A stretch of 64,000 bases of DNA, taken from contig NZ_CP014475.1 in assembly GCF_001583415.1 (NCBI RefSeq), positions 620,001 through 684,000 on the forward strand. The letters run 5' to 3'. Positions 31,858 through 40,918 of the stretch are shown here, one piece after another. The stretch's first letter is position 1; the number at the start of each line of letters is the position of its first letter. The position numbers and the translations under genes were made by a program. The notes below the pieces were generated by a model. It saw only the letters and a list, made by a program, of their open reading frames with translations. It was not told the origin of the DNA and did no database searches. The DNA comes from Mycolicibacterium phlei. Lineage in GTDB: Bacteria > Actinomycetota > Actinomycetes > Mycobacteriales > Mycobacteriaceae.

Positions 31858-32303
31858 GTGAGATGGACGAGCTGCGCCGCAAGGGCCTCGAGAAGATGAA
31901 CGAGGTCTACGGCTGGGAGATGCCCAACATCGAGGGCGACCCGTACTTCGACCTCACCGTCGACCACCTCTTCGGAACCATCTGGACGCGGCCCGGGCTG
32001 TCGATGCGCGACAAGCGGATCATGACGCTGACCGCGGTGACCGCCGTCGGAAACTCCGATCTGGCCGAGATCCAGGCCAACGCGGCGCTGGCCAACGGCG
32101 AGATGACCGAGGAGGAGCTCAAGGAGATGGCGGTGTTCCTGACCCACTACCTCGGCTTCCCGCTCGGCTCCAAGCTCGACGGCGCGGTCAGCAAGGTGAT
32201 CAAGAACCGGCAGAAGGGCAAGGGCCAGGACAAGAAGGCCAACGTTAACGCCGCGGTCAAGATGCACTCCGGCGGCAAGGTGCACGACGACACCAATGGC
32301 TGA
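31854..32303 (+). CDS. Carboxymuconolactone decarboxylase-like protein (Rv0771-like)
   Basis: The 149-residue protein has the CMD fold: RRKGLEKMNEVYG, TRPGLSMRDKRIMTLTAVTAVGN and LAEIQANAALANGEMTEEELKEMAVFLTHYLGFP. The AhpD-type CxxC is absent (no Cys in the core), so a decarboxylase-like or non-redox role fits better than peroxiredoxin reduction. The Lys-rich C-terminal tail is unusual. The start overlaps the previous gene; an ATG at 31863 is an alternative. Confidence 0.9.
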   Translation: MSEMDELRRKGLEKMNEVYGWEMPNIEGDPYFDLTVDHLFGTIWTRPGLSMRDKRIMTLTAVTAVGNSDLAEIQANAALANGEMTEEELKEMAVFLTHYLGFPLGSKLDGAVSKVIKNRQKGKGQDKKANVNAAVKMHSGGKVHDDTNG

Positions 32304-33534
32304 ATCCCGGACGAGTCGATACGCGTCGCTGACGCGCGAGCAGCTCGCGGCGCTGGTGCCGGAGCTGTTGCTGATCGGTCAACTCATCGACCGGTCCGGA
32401 ATGGCCTGGGTGATCGGCAGTTTCGGCCGCGAGGCGATGCTGCAGGTCGCGATCGAGGAATGGATGGGCGCCAGCCCGATCTACACCAAGCGGATGCAGC
32501 GCGCGCTGAGGTTCGAGGGCGACGACGTCGTCACGATCTTCAAGGGCATGCAGCTCGACATCGGGGCGCCGCCGCAGTTCATGGACTTCCGCTACACCGT
32601 GCACGACAAGTGGCACGGCGAGTTCCACCTCGACCACTGTGGGGCGCTGCTCGACGTCGAGCCGATGGGCGAGGACTACGTGCGCGGCATGTGCCACGAC
32701 ATCGAGGACCCCACGTTCGTCGCGACGGCGGCCGCGACCAACCGTCGCGCCCAGATCCGGCCCATCCACCGCCCGCCGCGGGTGCCCGCGGACCGGCATC
32801 CGCACTGCGCGTGGACGGTCATCATCGACGACTCCTATCCGGAGGTGGCCGACCACCCGGTGCTGGAGGTCATGTGGCGCACCCGTGCGGCGCAGCTGGA
32901 ACTCGACCCGATCGACGAGACCGGCGAGGGGCTGGCCGACTACTCGGGGCCGCTGGTGTCGGACTTCGACTTCGGCGCGTACTCGCACTCGGCGCTGGTG
33001 CGCATCGCCGACGAGGTGTGCCTGCAGATGCACCTGCTGAACCTGTCGTACGTGATCGCGGTTGGCAAGCTCGCGGGCGCGAACACCGAACTGGCCAAAG
33101 ACATCTGCACCAAGCAGCTGATCGGTGTCGCCGGTATCGCCGCCGAGCGGATTCACCGGGCGCTGGCGCTGCCGGGCGGGATCGAGGGTGCGGTGCGCAC
33201 GCTGGAACTGCATCCGCTGCTCAACCCGGCGGCCTACGTCGACGCCGAGATCGGACCGGACGTGGTGTCGGTGCGGCGCTCGCCGGCGCACGAGGACGGT
33301 GCGTGGGTGGCGCTGGTGACCCCCGACGAGGTGCGACCGCTGCAGGCGGCGGTGCGGGCGGTCGACAGCCGACTCGACGTGCAGGTCGCCGGCGGGGCCG
33401 AGGAGTGGACGGCGCGCGTCGTCGACACCGGCGCCGAGGCCAAGGAGTTCTCCGAGGTGGCGGTGGTGAAGGTCAGCGGCGGAGCGACGTGGCAGTTCGA
33501 ACCGCGAAAGTCGTTGCCGCTGACCGTGGTTTAA
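32296..33534 (+). CDS. Uncharacterised 412-residue protein at the end of the aldA operon
   Basis: I do not recognise a named domain. The N-terminal 40-75 region (WVIGSFGREAMLQVAIEEWMGASPIYTKRMQRAL) is helical. Residues 95-135 hold a His/Cys/Asp-rich stretch (HDKWHGEFHLDHCGALLDVEPMGEDYVRGMCHDIEDP) followed by RRAQIRPIHRPPR. These could bind a metal or a cofactor. A further conserved-looking segment is DFDFGAYSHSALVRIADEVCLQMHLL. The start overlaps the previous gene by 8 bases, so it belongs to this operon. It is absent between Rv0771 and purD as I recall M. tuberculosis. Confidence 0.88.
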   Translation: MAESRTSRYASLTREQLAALVPELLLIGQLIDRSGMAWVIGSFGREAMLQVAIEEWMGASPIYTKRMQRALRFEGDDVVTIFKGMQLDIGAPPQFMDFRYTVHDKWHGEFHLDHCGALLDVEPMGEDYVRGMCHDIEDPTFVATAAATNRRAQIRPIHRPPRVPADRHPHCAWTVIIDDSYPEVADHPVLEVMWRTRAAQLELDPIDETGEGLADYSGPLVSDFDFGAYSHSALVRIADEVCLQMHLLNLSYVIAVGKLAGANTELAKDICTKQLIGVAGIAAERIHRALALPGGIEGAVRTLELHPLLNPAAYVDAEIGPDVVSVRRSPAHEDGAWVALVTPDEVRPLQAAVRAVDSRLDVQVAGGAEEWTARVVDTGAEAKEFSEVAVVKVSGGATWQFEPRKSLPLTVV

Positions 33535-33549
33535 GGGTCCGGGCGCAGC

Positions 33550-33999
33550 TCAGGGGGCGGCCAGCAGGACGAAGCCGCCGCCCCACCCCTGCACCGTCGC
33601 ATCGGCGGGAAACGAGACCCGATGGTCCTTCCCGCGGAGGAAGTCACCGGAGATCCCGGCGGCCTTCACGGGTTCACCGTCGCGTTCGAACACCAGCAGG
33701 CTGGCCTTGGAGCCGTAGAACCGGTCCTTGATCACGGGTGCGCCGACAGTGTCCTCGATGAAGTCGCGCTCGGTGTGTTCGTTGAACAGGTGCACCTCAT
33801 CCCATTCCCAGGAGGTGAACTCCCGGAGGAACGCCGACGTTCCGGTGTCCCTCACCTGTCTGAGACCGTCGATGAGCCGCTGATCGTCATAGTCGATGTC
33901 CATTGAAGGCCGCACGGCGTCGCGCACGGGACCGCAGCCGGTCGAGGTCAGGCCGAAGAGTACGGCGACCATCGCGATGAGCAGAGGGAGGGATCTCAC
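33550..33999 (-). CDS. Probable lipoprotein of unknown function
   Basis: From the GTG at 33999 this 149-residue protein has a lipoprotein-type signal (RSLPLLIAMVAVLFGLTSTGC). The mature part contains FLREFTSWEWDEVHLFNEHTERDFIED and ends in DATVQGWGGGFVLLAAP. The start overlaps the previous gene's stop in GTGA, so the two lipoprotein genes are coupled. A longer open frame reads into the neighbour and is unlikely. I recognise no family. Confidence 0.75.
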   Translation of the reverse strand: MRSLPLLIAMVAVLFGLTSTGCGPVRDAVRPSMDIDYDDQRLIDGLRQVRDTGTSAFLREFTSWEWDEVHLFNEHTERDFIEDTVGAPVIKDRFYGSKASLLVFERDGEPVKAAGISGDFLRGKDHRVSFPADATVQGWGGGFVLLAAP

Positions 34000-34391
34000 G
34001 TCGGGTACATCTCGAGGTGGACGAATCGGACATCCGGTTCGCGCTGATTCACCAGCACGTTGCGGTAGACCCACGTGCCGTCCGCATTGAGGTAGCGGTC
34101 CTGCGCGGAGACAACCTCGGCGGACTTGGTGCCGGTCAGCGGCTCGGTGAAGTGCGACTGTTCGAGCAGGGCGGGAAGGTCGGCGGTCGGCACCTCCAGC
34201 GCCAGCTGGTATCGCTGGTCCAACCTGGCGTCCTTGTACACCTCCACCACCTCCGCGCTGGCGGGTAGCACGATGCCGCCGAACTCGGTTGCGCTGCGGA
34301 TCAGTTCGGGGTCAGCCGAGCTGGTCTTGGATCCGCAGGCGATCGCGAGCAGGACAGTCGCGACTGCGACTACTGCGACCACGTGCTTCAC
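33996..34391 (-). CDS. Small lipoprotein
   Basis: A 131-residue lipoprotein precursor with MKHVVAVVAVATVLLAIAC (lipobox LAIAC), then GIVLPASAEVVEVYKDARLDQRYQLALEVPTADLPALLEQS. This looks like a compact alpha-beta domain. It is divergent from the DUF5642-like lipoprotein and coupled to the next lipoprotein gene. Function unknown. Confidence 0.85.
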   Translation of the reverse strand: MKHVVAVVAVATVLLAIACGSKTSSADPELIRSATEFGGIVLPASAEVVEVYKDARLDQRYQLALEVPTADLPALLEQSHFTEPLTGTKSAEVVSAQDRYLNADGTWVYRNVLVNQREPDVRFVHLEMYPT

Positions 34392-34509
34392 GAGATTCAG
34401 TCTAGGTCGCCTTGGACGACCGCCGGCCGCGGTTCACCAACGTCGTCGCCGCGATCCGCCCCAGAATTGGTGCGATCCAGGGGTTCCCGGCGGCGTTAGG
34501 GTCGAAACC

Positions 34510-35190
34510 ATGGCAGGCAGCGGACGGATCTCAGCGGCGATGGCGGTTGCGGTGACGATCGGGCTGGCGGGATGTTCAACACCGGAAGGGGAGTCGCAGA
34601 GTCCCGCGCCGTCGCCGGCGGTGCAGCAGTTCGACCTGTCGAAGCTGTCGCAGCTGGAAAGCGCGATGCCCGAAGGCTTCGTGCCGTTCCCGACGAACGT
34701 GAGCACGCTTCCCGACTCGTATGCAGCCGGTGTCGGCACAGCTCTACCGGGGTCCGAACGAGTCGAGGTCGAACCAGCGCACTGTGCTCCGCTGCTCAAA
34801 CCCGTTGACGGAATCAGCGGTTCGGAGTCGGCGCGACTCCGGGCCGATGCTCCCGACAAACGAAGCATCGCGATCGCCGCGGATACGCCGGTCGACGTGC
34901 GGCTGAACTTTCCGATCTCCGGCTGTGAGCAGATGACCTACACCGTTCCCGACGCGCCGGTGCCCTACCGGGGAACAGTCGAGCGGATCGGTGCGCCGAC
35001 CATCGACGGCGCCCAGACGTACGCCCTGAAGATCACCGTCGACGGGTTCCCGGATCCGGAGTACTTCTACGCGGCCATCGTCGACGACCGCCTCTTTTTC
35101 GACGTCAACGCCCGCGTGGCACCGGATTTCCCGGCGCAACAGGAGCTTTCAGAGCTGCTGGTGAGAGCCGTCGAGGCGGTTACGGGTTAG
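34510..35190 (+). CDS. Lipoprotein of the DUF5642 type
   Basis: The 226-residue lipoprotein starts SGRISAAMAVAVTIGLAGC (lipobox LAGC), then a Pro/Ser linker and a domain with two cysteine-containing segments (PAHCAPLLKP; SGCEQMTYTVPD) and FYAAIVDDRLFFDVNARV. This is the mycobacterial DUF5642-like pattern. The frame is open upstream to 34126, but the ATG at 34510 starts the lipoprotein signal. Its stop interlocks with that of the convergent WXG-type gene. Confidence 0.85.
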   Translation: MAGSGRISAAMAVAVTIGLAGCSTPEGESQSPAPSPAVQQFDLSKLSQLESAMPEGFVPFPTNVSTLPDSYAAGVGTALPGSERVEVEPAHCAPLLKPVDGISGSESARLRADAPDKRSIAIAADTPVDVRLNFPISGCEQMTYTVPDAPVPYRGTVERIGAPTIDGAQTYALKITVDGFPDPEYFYAAIVDDRLFFDVNARVAPDFPAQQELSELLVRAVEAVTG

Positions 35191-36152
35191 CGCGGCCGGC
35201 CCAGATACGGGTTCGGCATGATGATGCCGGAGTGCGGCCAGAGTTCGATCATGTCCGCAGGCACGAGCGCGTTGGGATCGACGAACTCGAGCTCGGCGAG
35301 GTCGACCGGCGCCTCCGGTGTGCTCGGCTTGTAGCCGGGATGGTTCGGGTCAGGAACCCAAACACCTGATCCGGGAATCAATTCCATCTCCCAGGGCTGC
35401 CCCAGCGAACCCGGCCCCCGGTACTCGATGTCATTGAGGTCCAGTGGCGCTTCCACCGGTGTCGGGCGGTAGAACCGGCTGTGTGGGTCGGGCACCCAGA
35501 CTCCCGACCCGGGCACGAGCTCCATCATCCCCTGCCGCCCGAGTTCGCCCGGCTCCAGGTAGACGATGTCACGCAGATCGAGTGTGGTTTCGGGGATGTC
35601 GTCGTCGGCGTCGTCATCATCGGTGACGAAGTCCAGTGCCTCGGCGTCGCCGTCATTCTCCGGACGGTCCAATTCCCGGTATTCATAGGCGATCTCACGC
35701 ATCCGGCGCGCGATCTCGCCGAGATCGTTGGTGGACCGCCGCACGGTCTGAACCACCTCGCCGATGCCCTTGTTCACGATCGGCAGCAGCATCCGCTCAC
35801 CGAGTGCGGTGCGCGGCACCGTCGCCGCCGCGTCCACCACCCACTGCCGGATCGCCTCCAGGTGATTACGGCCCGCAGCGACCACGGCCGCGGACCGGTC
35901 GACCTCGGCGGCCAGCCTGCGCTCAAGGCCCGCCATCGCCCCGAGCGTGCTCGCCTGGCGCTGGTTGCGCTCGGCGTAGGAGTCCGCGGCGGCGCCCGTC
36001 CAGCCGGAACTCGGGGCAGCCGCGGTCACCTCGTTCTGCGCGGCCTGCAGCCGTGTGCTGTTGTCGAGCCCGGCGCCACCCCGCGGGACGCCCTCCCCGA
36101 ACGTGGCCCGTGCCTGTGACCAGGTCGTCAGGAAGGCCTCCAACACACCCAT
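35187..36152 (-). CDS. Probable type VII secreted WXG-type protein with three C-terminal repeats
   Basis: The 321-residue protein has a helical N-terminus with W-x-G at 51-53 (SSGWTGAAADSYAERN) and a YxxxD motif at 158-162 (YRELD). The WxG turn plus YxxxD/E is the known ESX export signature. An Asp-rich linker (about 163-187) leads to three repeats of about 46 residues (189-321) built on the pattern xDLxDIEYxxPGxLGxxxMELxPGSGVWVPDPxxxxYxP. There is no signal peptide. The protein resembles EspE/DUF4226-like secreted proteins; the identity of the repeat ligand is unknown. Confidence 0.82.
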   Translation of the reverse strand: MGVLEAFLTTWSQARATFGEGVPRGGAGLDNSTRLQAAQNEVTAAAPSSGWTGAAADSYAERNQRQASTLGAMAGLERRLAAEVDRSAAVVAAGRNHLEAIRQWVVDAAATVPRTALGERMLLPIVNKGIGEVVQTVRRSTNDLGEIARRMREIAYEYRELDRPENDGDAEALDFVTDDDDADDDIPETTLDLRDIVYLEPGELGRQGMMELVPGSGVWVPDPHSRFYRPTPVEAPLDLNDIEYRGPGSLGQPWEMELIPGSGVWVPDPNHPGYKPSTPEAPVDLAELEFVDPNALVPADMIELWPHSGIIMPNPYLGRPR

Positions 36153-36171
36153 GACCGAAGTCTATGGGCGC

Positions 36172-36789
36172 TCAGGCGGGGGGTTTGACGCCAATTTCCG
36201 CGGTCACCGTTGCCCCGACCCAGCGCCGCAGATACCGGCGCAACTCGGCGCCCCGGCGCGGCGGCCGGCCCGGGTCGATCACGAACGACTGGATGATGCG
36301 CAGCACGTGCTCGGCCAGCTCGTGTAGGTCGCGGTCGTCGAAACCCCAGGCCGCCCAGTCCACGTCGAACCGCCGCAGCATCGCGTCGGCGAACTGCAGC
36401 GACACATCGGAGGTGACGGTCTGGCTGAACGCACCCGCCCGGCCGGGCCCCAGCAGCAGGCCGATGTGCTTGTCCTGCGGCAGCCACTCCAGCGCGGTCG
36501 CGATGCCCTCGGCGATCGCCTCACTCGGGTCGGTGGTCCCGCGCAGGTGTTCGGCGAGCCGGTCCAGGAACCCGGTCGCGGCGCGCTGGGCCGACGCCTG
36601 CAGCAGCGCGTCGGTGCTCGGGAAGTACCGGTACACCGTCTGACGGGTGACGCCCAGCGTGCGGGCCACATCGGCGATCGAGAAGTCCCCGCCGCGCGAG
36701 TCGATCGCCCTGCCCGCGGCGTCCAGAATGCGGGCGACCGCCTCTTCGTCCGACGCCGGAGCCGCGCCGGACCAGCCGTGGGTGCGCAC
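36172..36789 (-). CDS. TetR family transcriptional regulator
   Basis: The 205-residue protein has a TetR DNA-binding domain (ARILDAAGRAIDSRGGDFSIADVARTLGVTRQTVYRYFPSTDALLQAS). The ligand-binding domain is of unknown specificity. It lies 27 bp downstream of the CYP125-like P450 on the same strand, so co-transcription is likely, and an inverted repeat lies upstream of that P450. Control of the P450 is the simplest hypothesis. Confidence 0.92.
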   Translation of the reverse strand: MRTHGWSGAAPASDEEAVARILDAAGRAIDSRGGDFSIADVARTLGVTRQTVYRYFPSTDALLQASAQRAATGFLDRLAEHLRGTTDPSEAIAEGIATALEWLPQDKHIGLLLGPGRAGAFSQTVTSDVSLQFADAMLRRFDVDWAAWGFDDRDLHELAEHVLRIIQSFVIDPGRPPRRGAELRRYLRRWVGATVTAEIGVKPPA

Positions 36790-36816
36790 GCCGCGATCCT
36801 ATCGGGGGTGCGCCGG

Positions 36817-38046
36817 TCAGCCCGTGTAGGAGACCTGCAGCTCCTTGACGCCGTTGAGCCAGCCCGACCGCAGGCGCTGCGGTTCACCGACTTTGGCGAT
36901 GTCGGGAATCTGGTAGGCGATCTCGTTGAAGATCAGCTTGATCTCCATACGCGCCAGGTTCGCCCCGATGCAGTAGTGCGCCCCGTGCCCGCCGAACCCC
37001 AGATGCGGATTGGGGTCACGCAGGATGTTGAACCGGAAGGGTTCGTCGAACACCTCGTCGTCGTAGTTGGCGGAGCTGTAGAACAGCCCGGCGCGCTGGC
37101 CCTCGCGGATCGTGACACCACCGATCTCGATGTCGCGCAACGCCGTCCGCTGGAAGCAGACCACCGGGGTGGCCCACCGCACGATCTCGTCGGCCGTGGT
37201 GTCGGGCCGCTCCCGCTTGAACAGCTCCCACTGGTCGGGGTTGTCGAGGAACGCGTTCATCCCGTGCGTGATCGCGTTGCGGGTGGTCTCGTTGCCCGCG
37301 ACGGCCAGCAGGATCACGAAGAACGCGAACTCCACCTCGCCCAGCGCCTCGCCGTCCACGTCGGCGTGGACCAGCCGGGTGACGATGTCGTCGGCCGGGC
37401 AGCGCCGCCGCTCCTCGGCCATGTTGTAGGCGTAGCCCATCAGCTCGGCGTTGGCCGCCGTGTAGTCGGCCTCGAAGTCCGGGTCGTCGGTGTTGATGAT
37501 CGCGTTGGACAGCTCGAAGATGCGCTCCCGGTCGGCCTCGGGCACCCCGATCAGGTCCGCGATGGCCAGCAGCGGCAGCCTCATCGCGATGTCGTCGACG
37601 AAGTTGCCGCTGCCCTTCTCCCTGGCCTCGGCGACGATCGTGCGGGCCGCGACGGCGAGCTTCTCCTCCAGCGTGGCCACCGCGCGCGGGGTGAACAGCC
37701 GCGACACCAGCTTGCGCAGCCGGGTGTGCTCGGGCGCGTCGTGGTTGATCAGCAGCGCCTTGGTCAGCTCCAGCTGGTCGGGGGTGGTGCCCTCGGGCAG
37801 CCGCATCACCACGCCCTTGCGGTTGGTCGACCAGTCGTCGGAGTTCCGCGAGATCTCCTTGATGTCCTCGTGACGGCTGATCACCCAGAAGCCGCCGTCG
37901 CCGAAGACCGTCTCGGGTTGCTCGTTCCACCAGACCGGTGCGGTCCTGCGCAGTTCGGCGAACTCGCGGACCGGCACACCGCGCAGCAGGACGTCGGGAT
38001 CGGTGAAGTCGAAGCCCGGGCCGAACGGGCATGTGGTCTGCGTCAT
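36817..38046 (-). CDS. Cytochrome P450, CYP125 family
   Basis: The 409-residue P450 looks by eye close to M. tuberculosis CYP125A1: [35 protein letters not shown]-helix [33 protein letters not shown] and the heme loop [24 protein letters not shown], ending [22 protein letters not shown]125 enzymes oxidise the C26/C27 terminus of cholesterol. This locus is not the main cholesterol cluster, so it is probably a paralog. The ATG at 38046 starts [11 protein letters not shown]. Confidence 0.93.
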   Translation of the reverse strand: MTQTTCPFGPGFDFTDPDVLLRGVPVREFAELRRTAPVWWNEQPETVFGDGGFWVISRHEDIKEISRNSDDWSTNRKGVVMRLPEGTTPDQLELTKALLINHDAPEHTRLRKLVSRLFTPRAVATLEEKLAVAARTIVAEAREKGSGNFVDDIAMRLPLLAIADLIGVPEADRERIFELSNAIINTDDPDFEADYTAANAELMGYAYNMAEERRRCPADDIVTRLVHADVDGEALGEVEFAFFVILLAVAGNETTRNAITHGMNAFLDNPDQWELFKRERPDTTADEIVRWATPVVCFQRTALRDIEIGGVTIREGQRAGLFYSSANYDDEVFDEPFRFNILRDPNPHLGFGGHGAHYCIGANLARMEIKLIFNEIAYQIPDIAKVGEPQRLRSGWLNGVKELQVSYTG

Positions 38047-38054
38047 ACATTCGA

Positions 38055-38081
38055 CCATACAGTGTCTTGTCAAGTGTATGG
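38055..38081. promoter_or_regulatory. Inverted repeat upstream of the CYP125-like gene
   Basis: CCATACA (38055-38061) and TGTATGG (38075-38081) flank 13 bases that include CTTG-T-CAAG. It lies between the P450 start (38046) and purD (38130), which are divergent, and may be the operator of the nearby TetR regulator. Confidence 0.5.
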
Positions 38082-38129
38082 CCGCCTGCGCTGAACCCGA
38101 ACGCGCGGCTGCCGTTAGGGTTGGCAGTT

Positions 38130-39398
38130 GTGCGAGTCCTGGTGATCGGATCCGGCGCCCGAGAGCATGCGCTGCTGCTGGCTTTGAAACGTGACCCCGA
38201 AGTGGAGGCACTGGCCGTGGCGCCCGGCAACGCCGGCACCGCGGCGATCGCCGACCAGTACGACGTCGACATCACCTCCGGTGAGGAGGTGGCCAAGCTC
38301 GCCAAGCGGATCAACGCCGACCTCGTCGTCATCGGCCCCGAGGTCCCGCTGGTGCTCGGCGTCGCCGACGCCCTGCGCGCCGCGGGCATCGCCTGCTTCG
38401 GTCCGTCCAAGGACGCCGCCCGCATCGAGGGTTCCAAGGCGTTCGCCAAGGACGTGATGACCGCGGCCGGGGTGCGCACCGCGCGCAGCGAGGTCGTCGA
38501 CAACCCCGCCCACCTCGACGCCGCGCTCGACCGGTTCGGTCCACCGGCCGGCGAGCAGGCCTGGGTGGTCAAGGACGACGGCCTGGCCGCCGGCAAGGGC
38601 GTCGTCGTCACCGCCGACCGCGAGGCCGCCCGCGCCCACGCCGCCGGCCTCCTCGAGTCCGGCCACCCGGTGCTGCTCGAGTCGTTCCTCGACGGCCCCG
38701 AGGTGTCCCTGTTCTCCATCGTCGACGGCGAGACCGTCCTGCCGCTGCTGCCGGCCCAGGACTTCAAACGCGTCGGCGACAACGACAGCGGACCCAACAC
38801 CGGCGGCATGGGCGCCTACGCCCCGCTGCCGTGGCTGCCCGAGTCCGTCGTCACCCAGATCGTCGAGGAGATCGTCAAACCCGTCGCCGCCGAACTCGTC
38901 AAACGCGGCAGCTCGTTCACCGGCCTGCTCTACGCCGGGCTGGCCATCACCTCGAAGGGCCCCGCGGTCGTCGAGTTCAACTGCCGCTTCGGCGATCCGG
39001 AGACGCAGTCGGTGCTGGCGCTGCTGGACACCCCGCTGGGCCAGCTGCTCTACGCCGCCGCCATCGGCGACCTCGACGGGGAACCGCCGCTGCGCTGGCG
39101 GGACGGCTCCGCGGTGACCGTCGTGCTGGCCGCCGAGAACTATCCGGGCCGGCCCCGCCTCGGCGACGTCATCACCGGGTCCGAGGCCGAAGGGGTCCTG
39201 CACGCCGGCACCGCCCGCCGCGACGACGGCGCGATCGTCTCCTCCGGCGGCCGTGTGCTCTCGATCGTCGGCACCGGGCCCGACCTGGCCGCCGCCCGTG
39301 AGGACGCCTACCGCATCCTCAAGACGATCAAGCTGCCCGGCAGCCACTACCGCAGCGACATCGCGCTGGCCGCGGCCGAGGGCCGGATCAGCGTCTAG
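38130..39398 (+). CDS. purD: Phosphoribosylamine-glycine ligase PurD
   Basis: The 422-residue enzyme (same as M. tuberculosis PurD) begins with [18 protein letters not shown] and has the ATP-grasp fold: [33 protein letters not shown] and [13 protein letters not shown]. It catalyses ligation of glycine to phosphoribosylamine, step 2 of purine synthesis. The GTG at 38130 fits the family; an open frame to 38031 is not homologous. The stop interlocks with the convergent esterase gene. Confidence 0.98.
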   Translation: MRVLVIGSGAREHALLLALKRDPEVEALAVAPGNAGTAAIADQYDVDITSGEEVAKLAKRINADLVVIGPEVPLVLGVADALRAAGIACFGPSKDAARIEGSKAFAKDVMTAAGVRTARSEVVDNPAHLDAALDRFGPPAGEQAWVVKDDGLAAGKGVVVTADREAARAHAAGLLESGHPVLLESFLDGPEVSLFSIVDGETVLPLLPAQDFKRVGDNDSGPNTGGMGAYAPLPWLPESVVTQIVEEIVKPVAAELVKRGSSFTGLLYAGLAITSKGPAVVEFNCRFGDPETQSVLALLDTPLGQLLYAAAIGDLDGEPPLRWRDGSAVTVVLAAENYPGRPRLGDVITGSEAEGVLHAGTARRDDGAIVSSGGRVLSIVGTGPDLAAAREDAYRILKTIKLPGSHYRSDIALAAAEGRISV

Positions 39399-40204
39399 GC
39401 CGTCAGCAGCGGCGCGATCCACGCCAGCTCGGCGGGCAACTGCGCGCTCCAGAACGCGCCGTTGTGCCCGCCGGGCGAGAAGCCGCCCGCGGGCGGATTG
39501 GGCAGCTGCGCGATGAACTGCTTGGTCGCCGAGTAGAACGGATCGCTTGTCCCGCAGTCGATCCGTATCGGGATCGACGCCAGCGCGGGCAGCCCCCACA
39601 CGCTGTTGGCCGCGTAGTCCTCGGCGTCGTCGAACGCCCCCGGCGCGGCCGCACCCGGCGACGTCCACAGCGCCGGGCTGACCGCGCAGATCGCCGCGGT
39701 GCGCGCCGGGCCGAGCCGAGCGCCCAGCAGCAGCGCCCCGTAGCCGCCCATCGACCAGCCCAGGAACGCCACCCGCGAGGTGTCCAGCCCCTGCGACGCC
39801 AGCATCGGGATCAGCTCGTCGAGCACCATCGCACCCGAGTCCTCACCGGAGGCCCGCCGGTGCCAGTAGCCGCCGCCACCGTCCACCGCCACCACCGCGA
39901 ACGGCGGCAGCCCCGCCGCCACCGCCTGCGCCAGGCCCTGCTCCACCCCGCCGGCCATCACCCCCGCGGCGTCCTGCCCCTTGCCGTGCAGCGCGATGAC
40001 CGGGCGCAGCGGCCCCGTCTGGCCGGGCGGACGCGCGATCGCCCAGCGCGTCGTCACACCGCCGCGCGCCGCGGAGACGAACGAGCCCTCGACGTAGGTG
40101 GGGGCGGGTTCGGCCGTGCCCGCCGGCGCCCATCGCAGCGCCGCCGCACCGGCGAGCGCTCCGGCACCCAGGCGCAGCAGATGACGGCGACTCAGCTCGG
40201 GCAT
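39395..40204 (-). CDS. Tat-exported alpha/beta-hydrolase esterase (Rv0774c-like)
   Basis: The 269-residue protein has a twin-arginine signal ([19 protein letters not shown]). The mature domain carries the nucleophile elbow GWSMGGYGA, Asp in DCGTSDPFY and His in GGHNGAFW. This is the S-formylglutathione hydrolase/esterase-D-like fold. It would act outside the cytoplasm on esters, and an esterase activity has been described for Rv0774c as I recall. The ATG at 40204 is preferred over 40216. Confidence 0.92.
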   Translation of the reverse strand: MPELSRRHLLRLGAGALAGAAALRWAPAGTAEPAPTYVEGSFVSAARGGVTTRWAIARPPGQTGPLRPVIALHGKGQDAAGVMAGGVEQGLAQAVAAGLPPFAVVAVDGGGGYWHRRASGEDSGAMVLDELIPMLASQGLDTSRVAFLGWSMGGYGALLLGARLGPARTAAICAVSPALWTSPGAAAPGAFDDAEDYAANSVWGLPALASIPIRIDCGTSDPFYSATKQFIAQLPNPPAGGFSPGGHNGAFWSAQLPAELAWIAPLLTA

Positions 40205-40274
40205 GGCGGCCATCATGCCAAAACCGGCCCCTGATTAGCCGAAACCCCGATCTGAGACGAGATCGGCTGGCAGC

Positions 40275-40904
40275 ATGCTAGTCGTGACGGCAGCGGTCAC
40301 TCCCAAGGGGGAACGCCGGCGGTACGCGCTGGTCAGCGCGGCTGCCGATCTCCTGTGCGAAGGCGGCTTCGACGCGGTGCGACACCGCGCCGTGGCTCGT
40401 CGTGCCGGGCTGCCGCTGGCGTCGACGACCTACTACTTCTCGTCGCTGGACGATCTGATCGCCCGCGCGGTCGAGCACGTCGGCGAGCGGGAGGCCGAAC
40501 AGCTGCGGGCCCGGGTCGCGATGTTGTCCCGCCGTCGCCGCGGCGCCGAGTCCACCGCCGACATCCTCGTCGACCTGCTGGTCGAGGAGGCGGCCGGCCA
40601 GCGCGCCAGCGAGCAGCTGATCTCCCGCTACGAGCGCTACATCGCCTGCGCCCGCCACCCCATGCTGCGCGACATCCAGCGCCGGATCCTGCGCCAGCGC
40701 ACCGAGGCCGTCATCGAGGTCGTCGAACGGTCGGGCCGGGCGGTGCGCCCCGAGTACGTCAACGCGTTGGTCAACGCCGTCGACGGCGCGGTGGTGGCGG
40801 CCCTGGTCTCCGACGGTGCCGGCCCCCGTGCGTCCGCCCGCGCGACGCTGATCGACGTGATAGACGTGTTGGCACCGATCGACGAGAGAGTGGCGCAGGT
40901 GTAG
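40275..40904 (+). CDS. TetR family transcriptional regulator (Rv0775-like)
   Basis: The 209-residue protein has a TetR N-terminal domain ([51 protein letters not shown]). It is followed by an amino-acid permease gene 14 bp downstream, so it may regulate that transporter. An in-frame GTG three codons later (40284) is possible. The divergent esterase is the other candidate target. Confidence 0.92.
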   Translation: MLVVTAAVTPKGERRRYALVSAAADLLCEGGFDAVRHRAVARRAGLPLASTTYYFSSLDDLIARAVEHVGEREAEQLRARVAMLSRRRRGAESTADILVDLLVEEAAGQRASEQLISRYERYIACARHPMLRDIQRRILRQRTEAVIEVVERSGRAVRPEYVNALVNAVDGAVVAALVSDGAGPRASARATLIDVIDVLAPIDERVAQV

Positions 40905-40918
40905 GGCGAAAGGGATAG

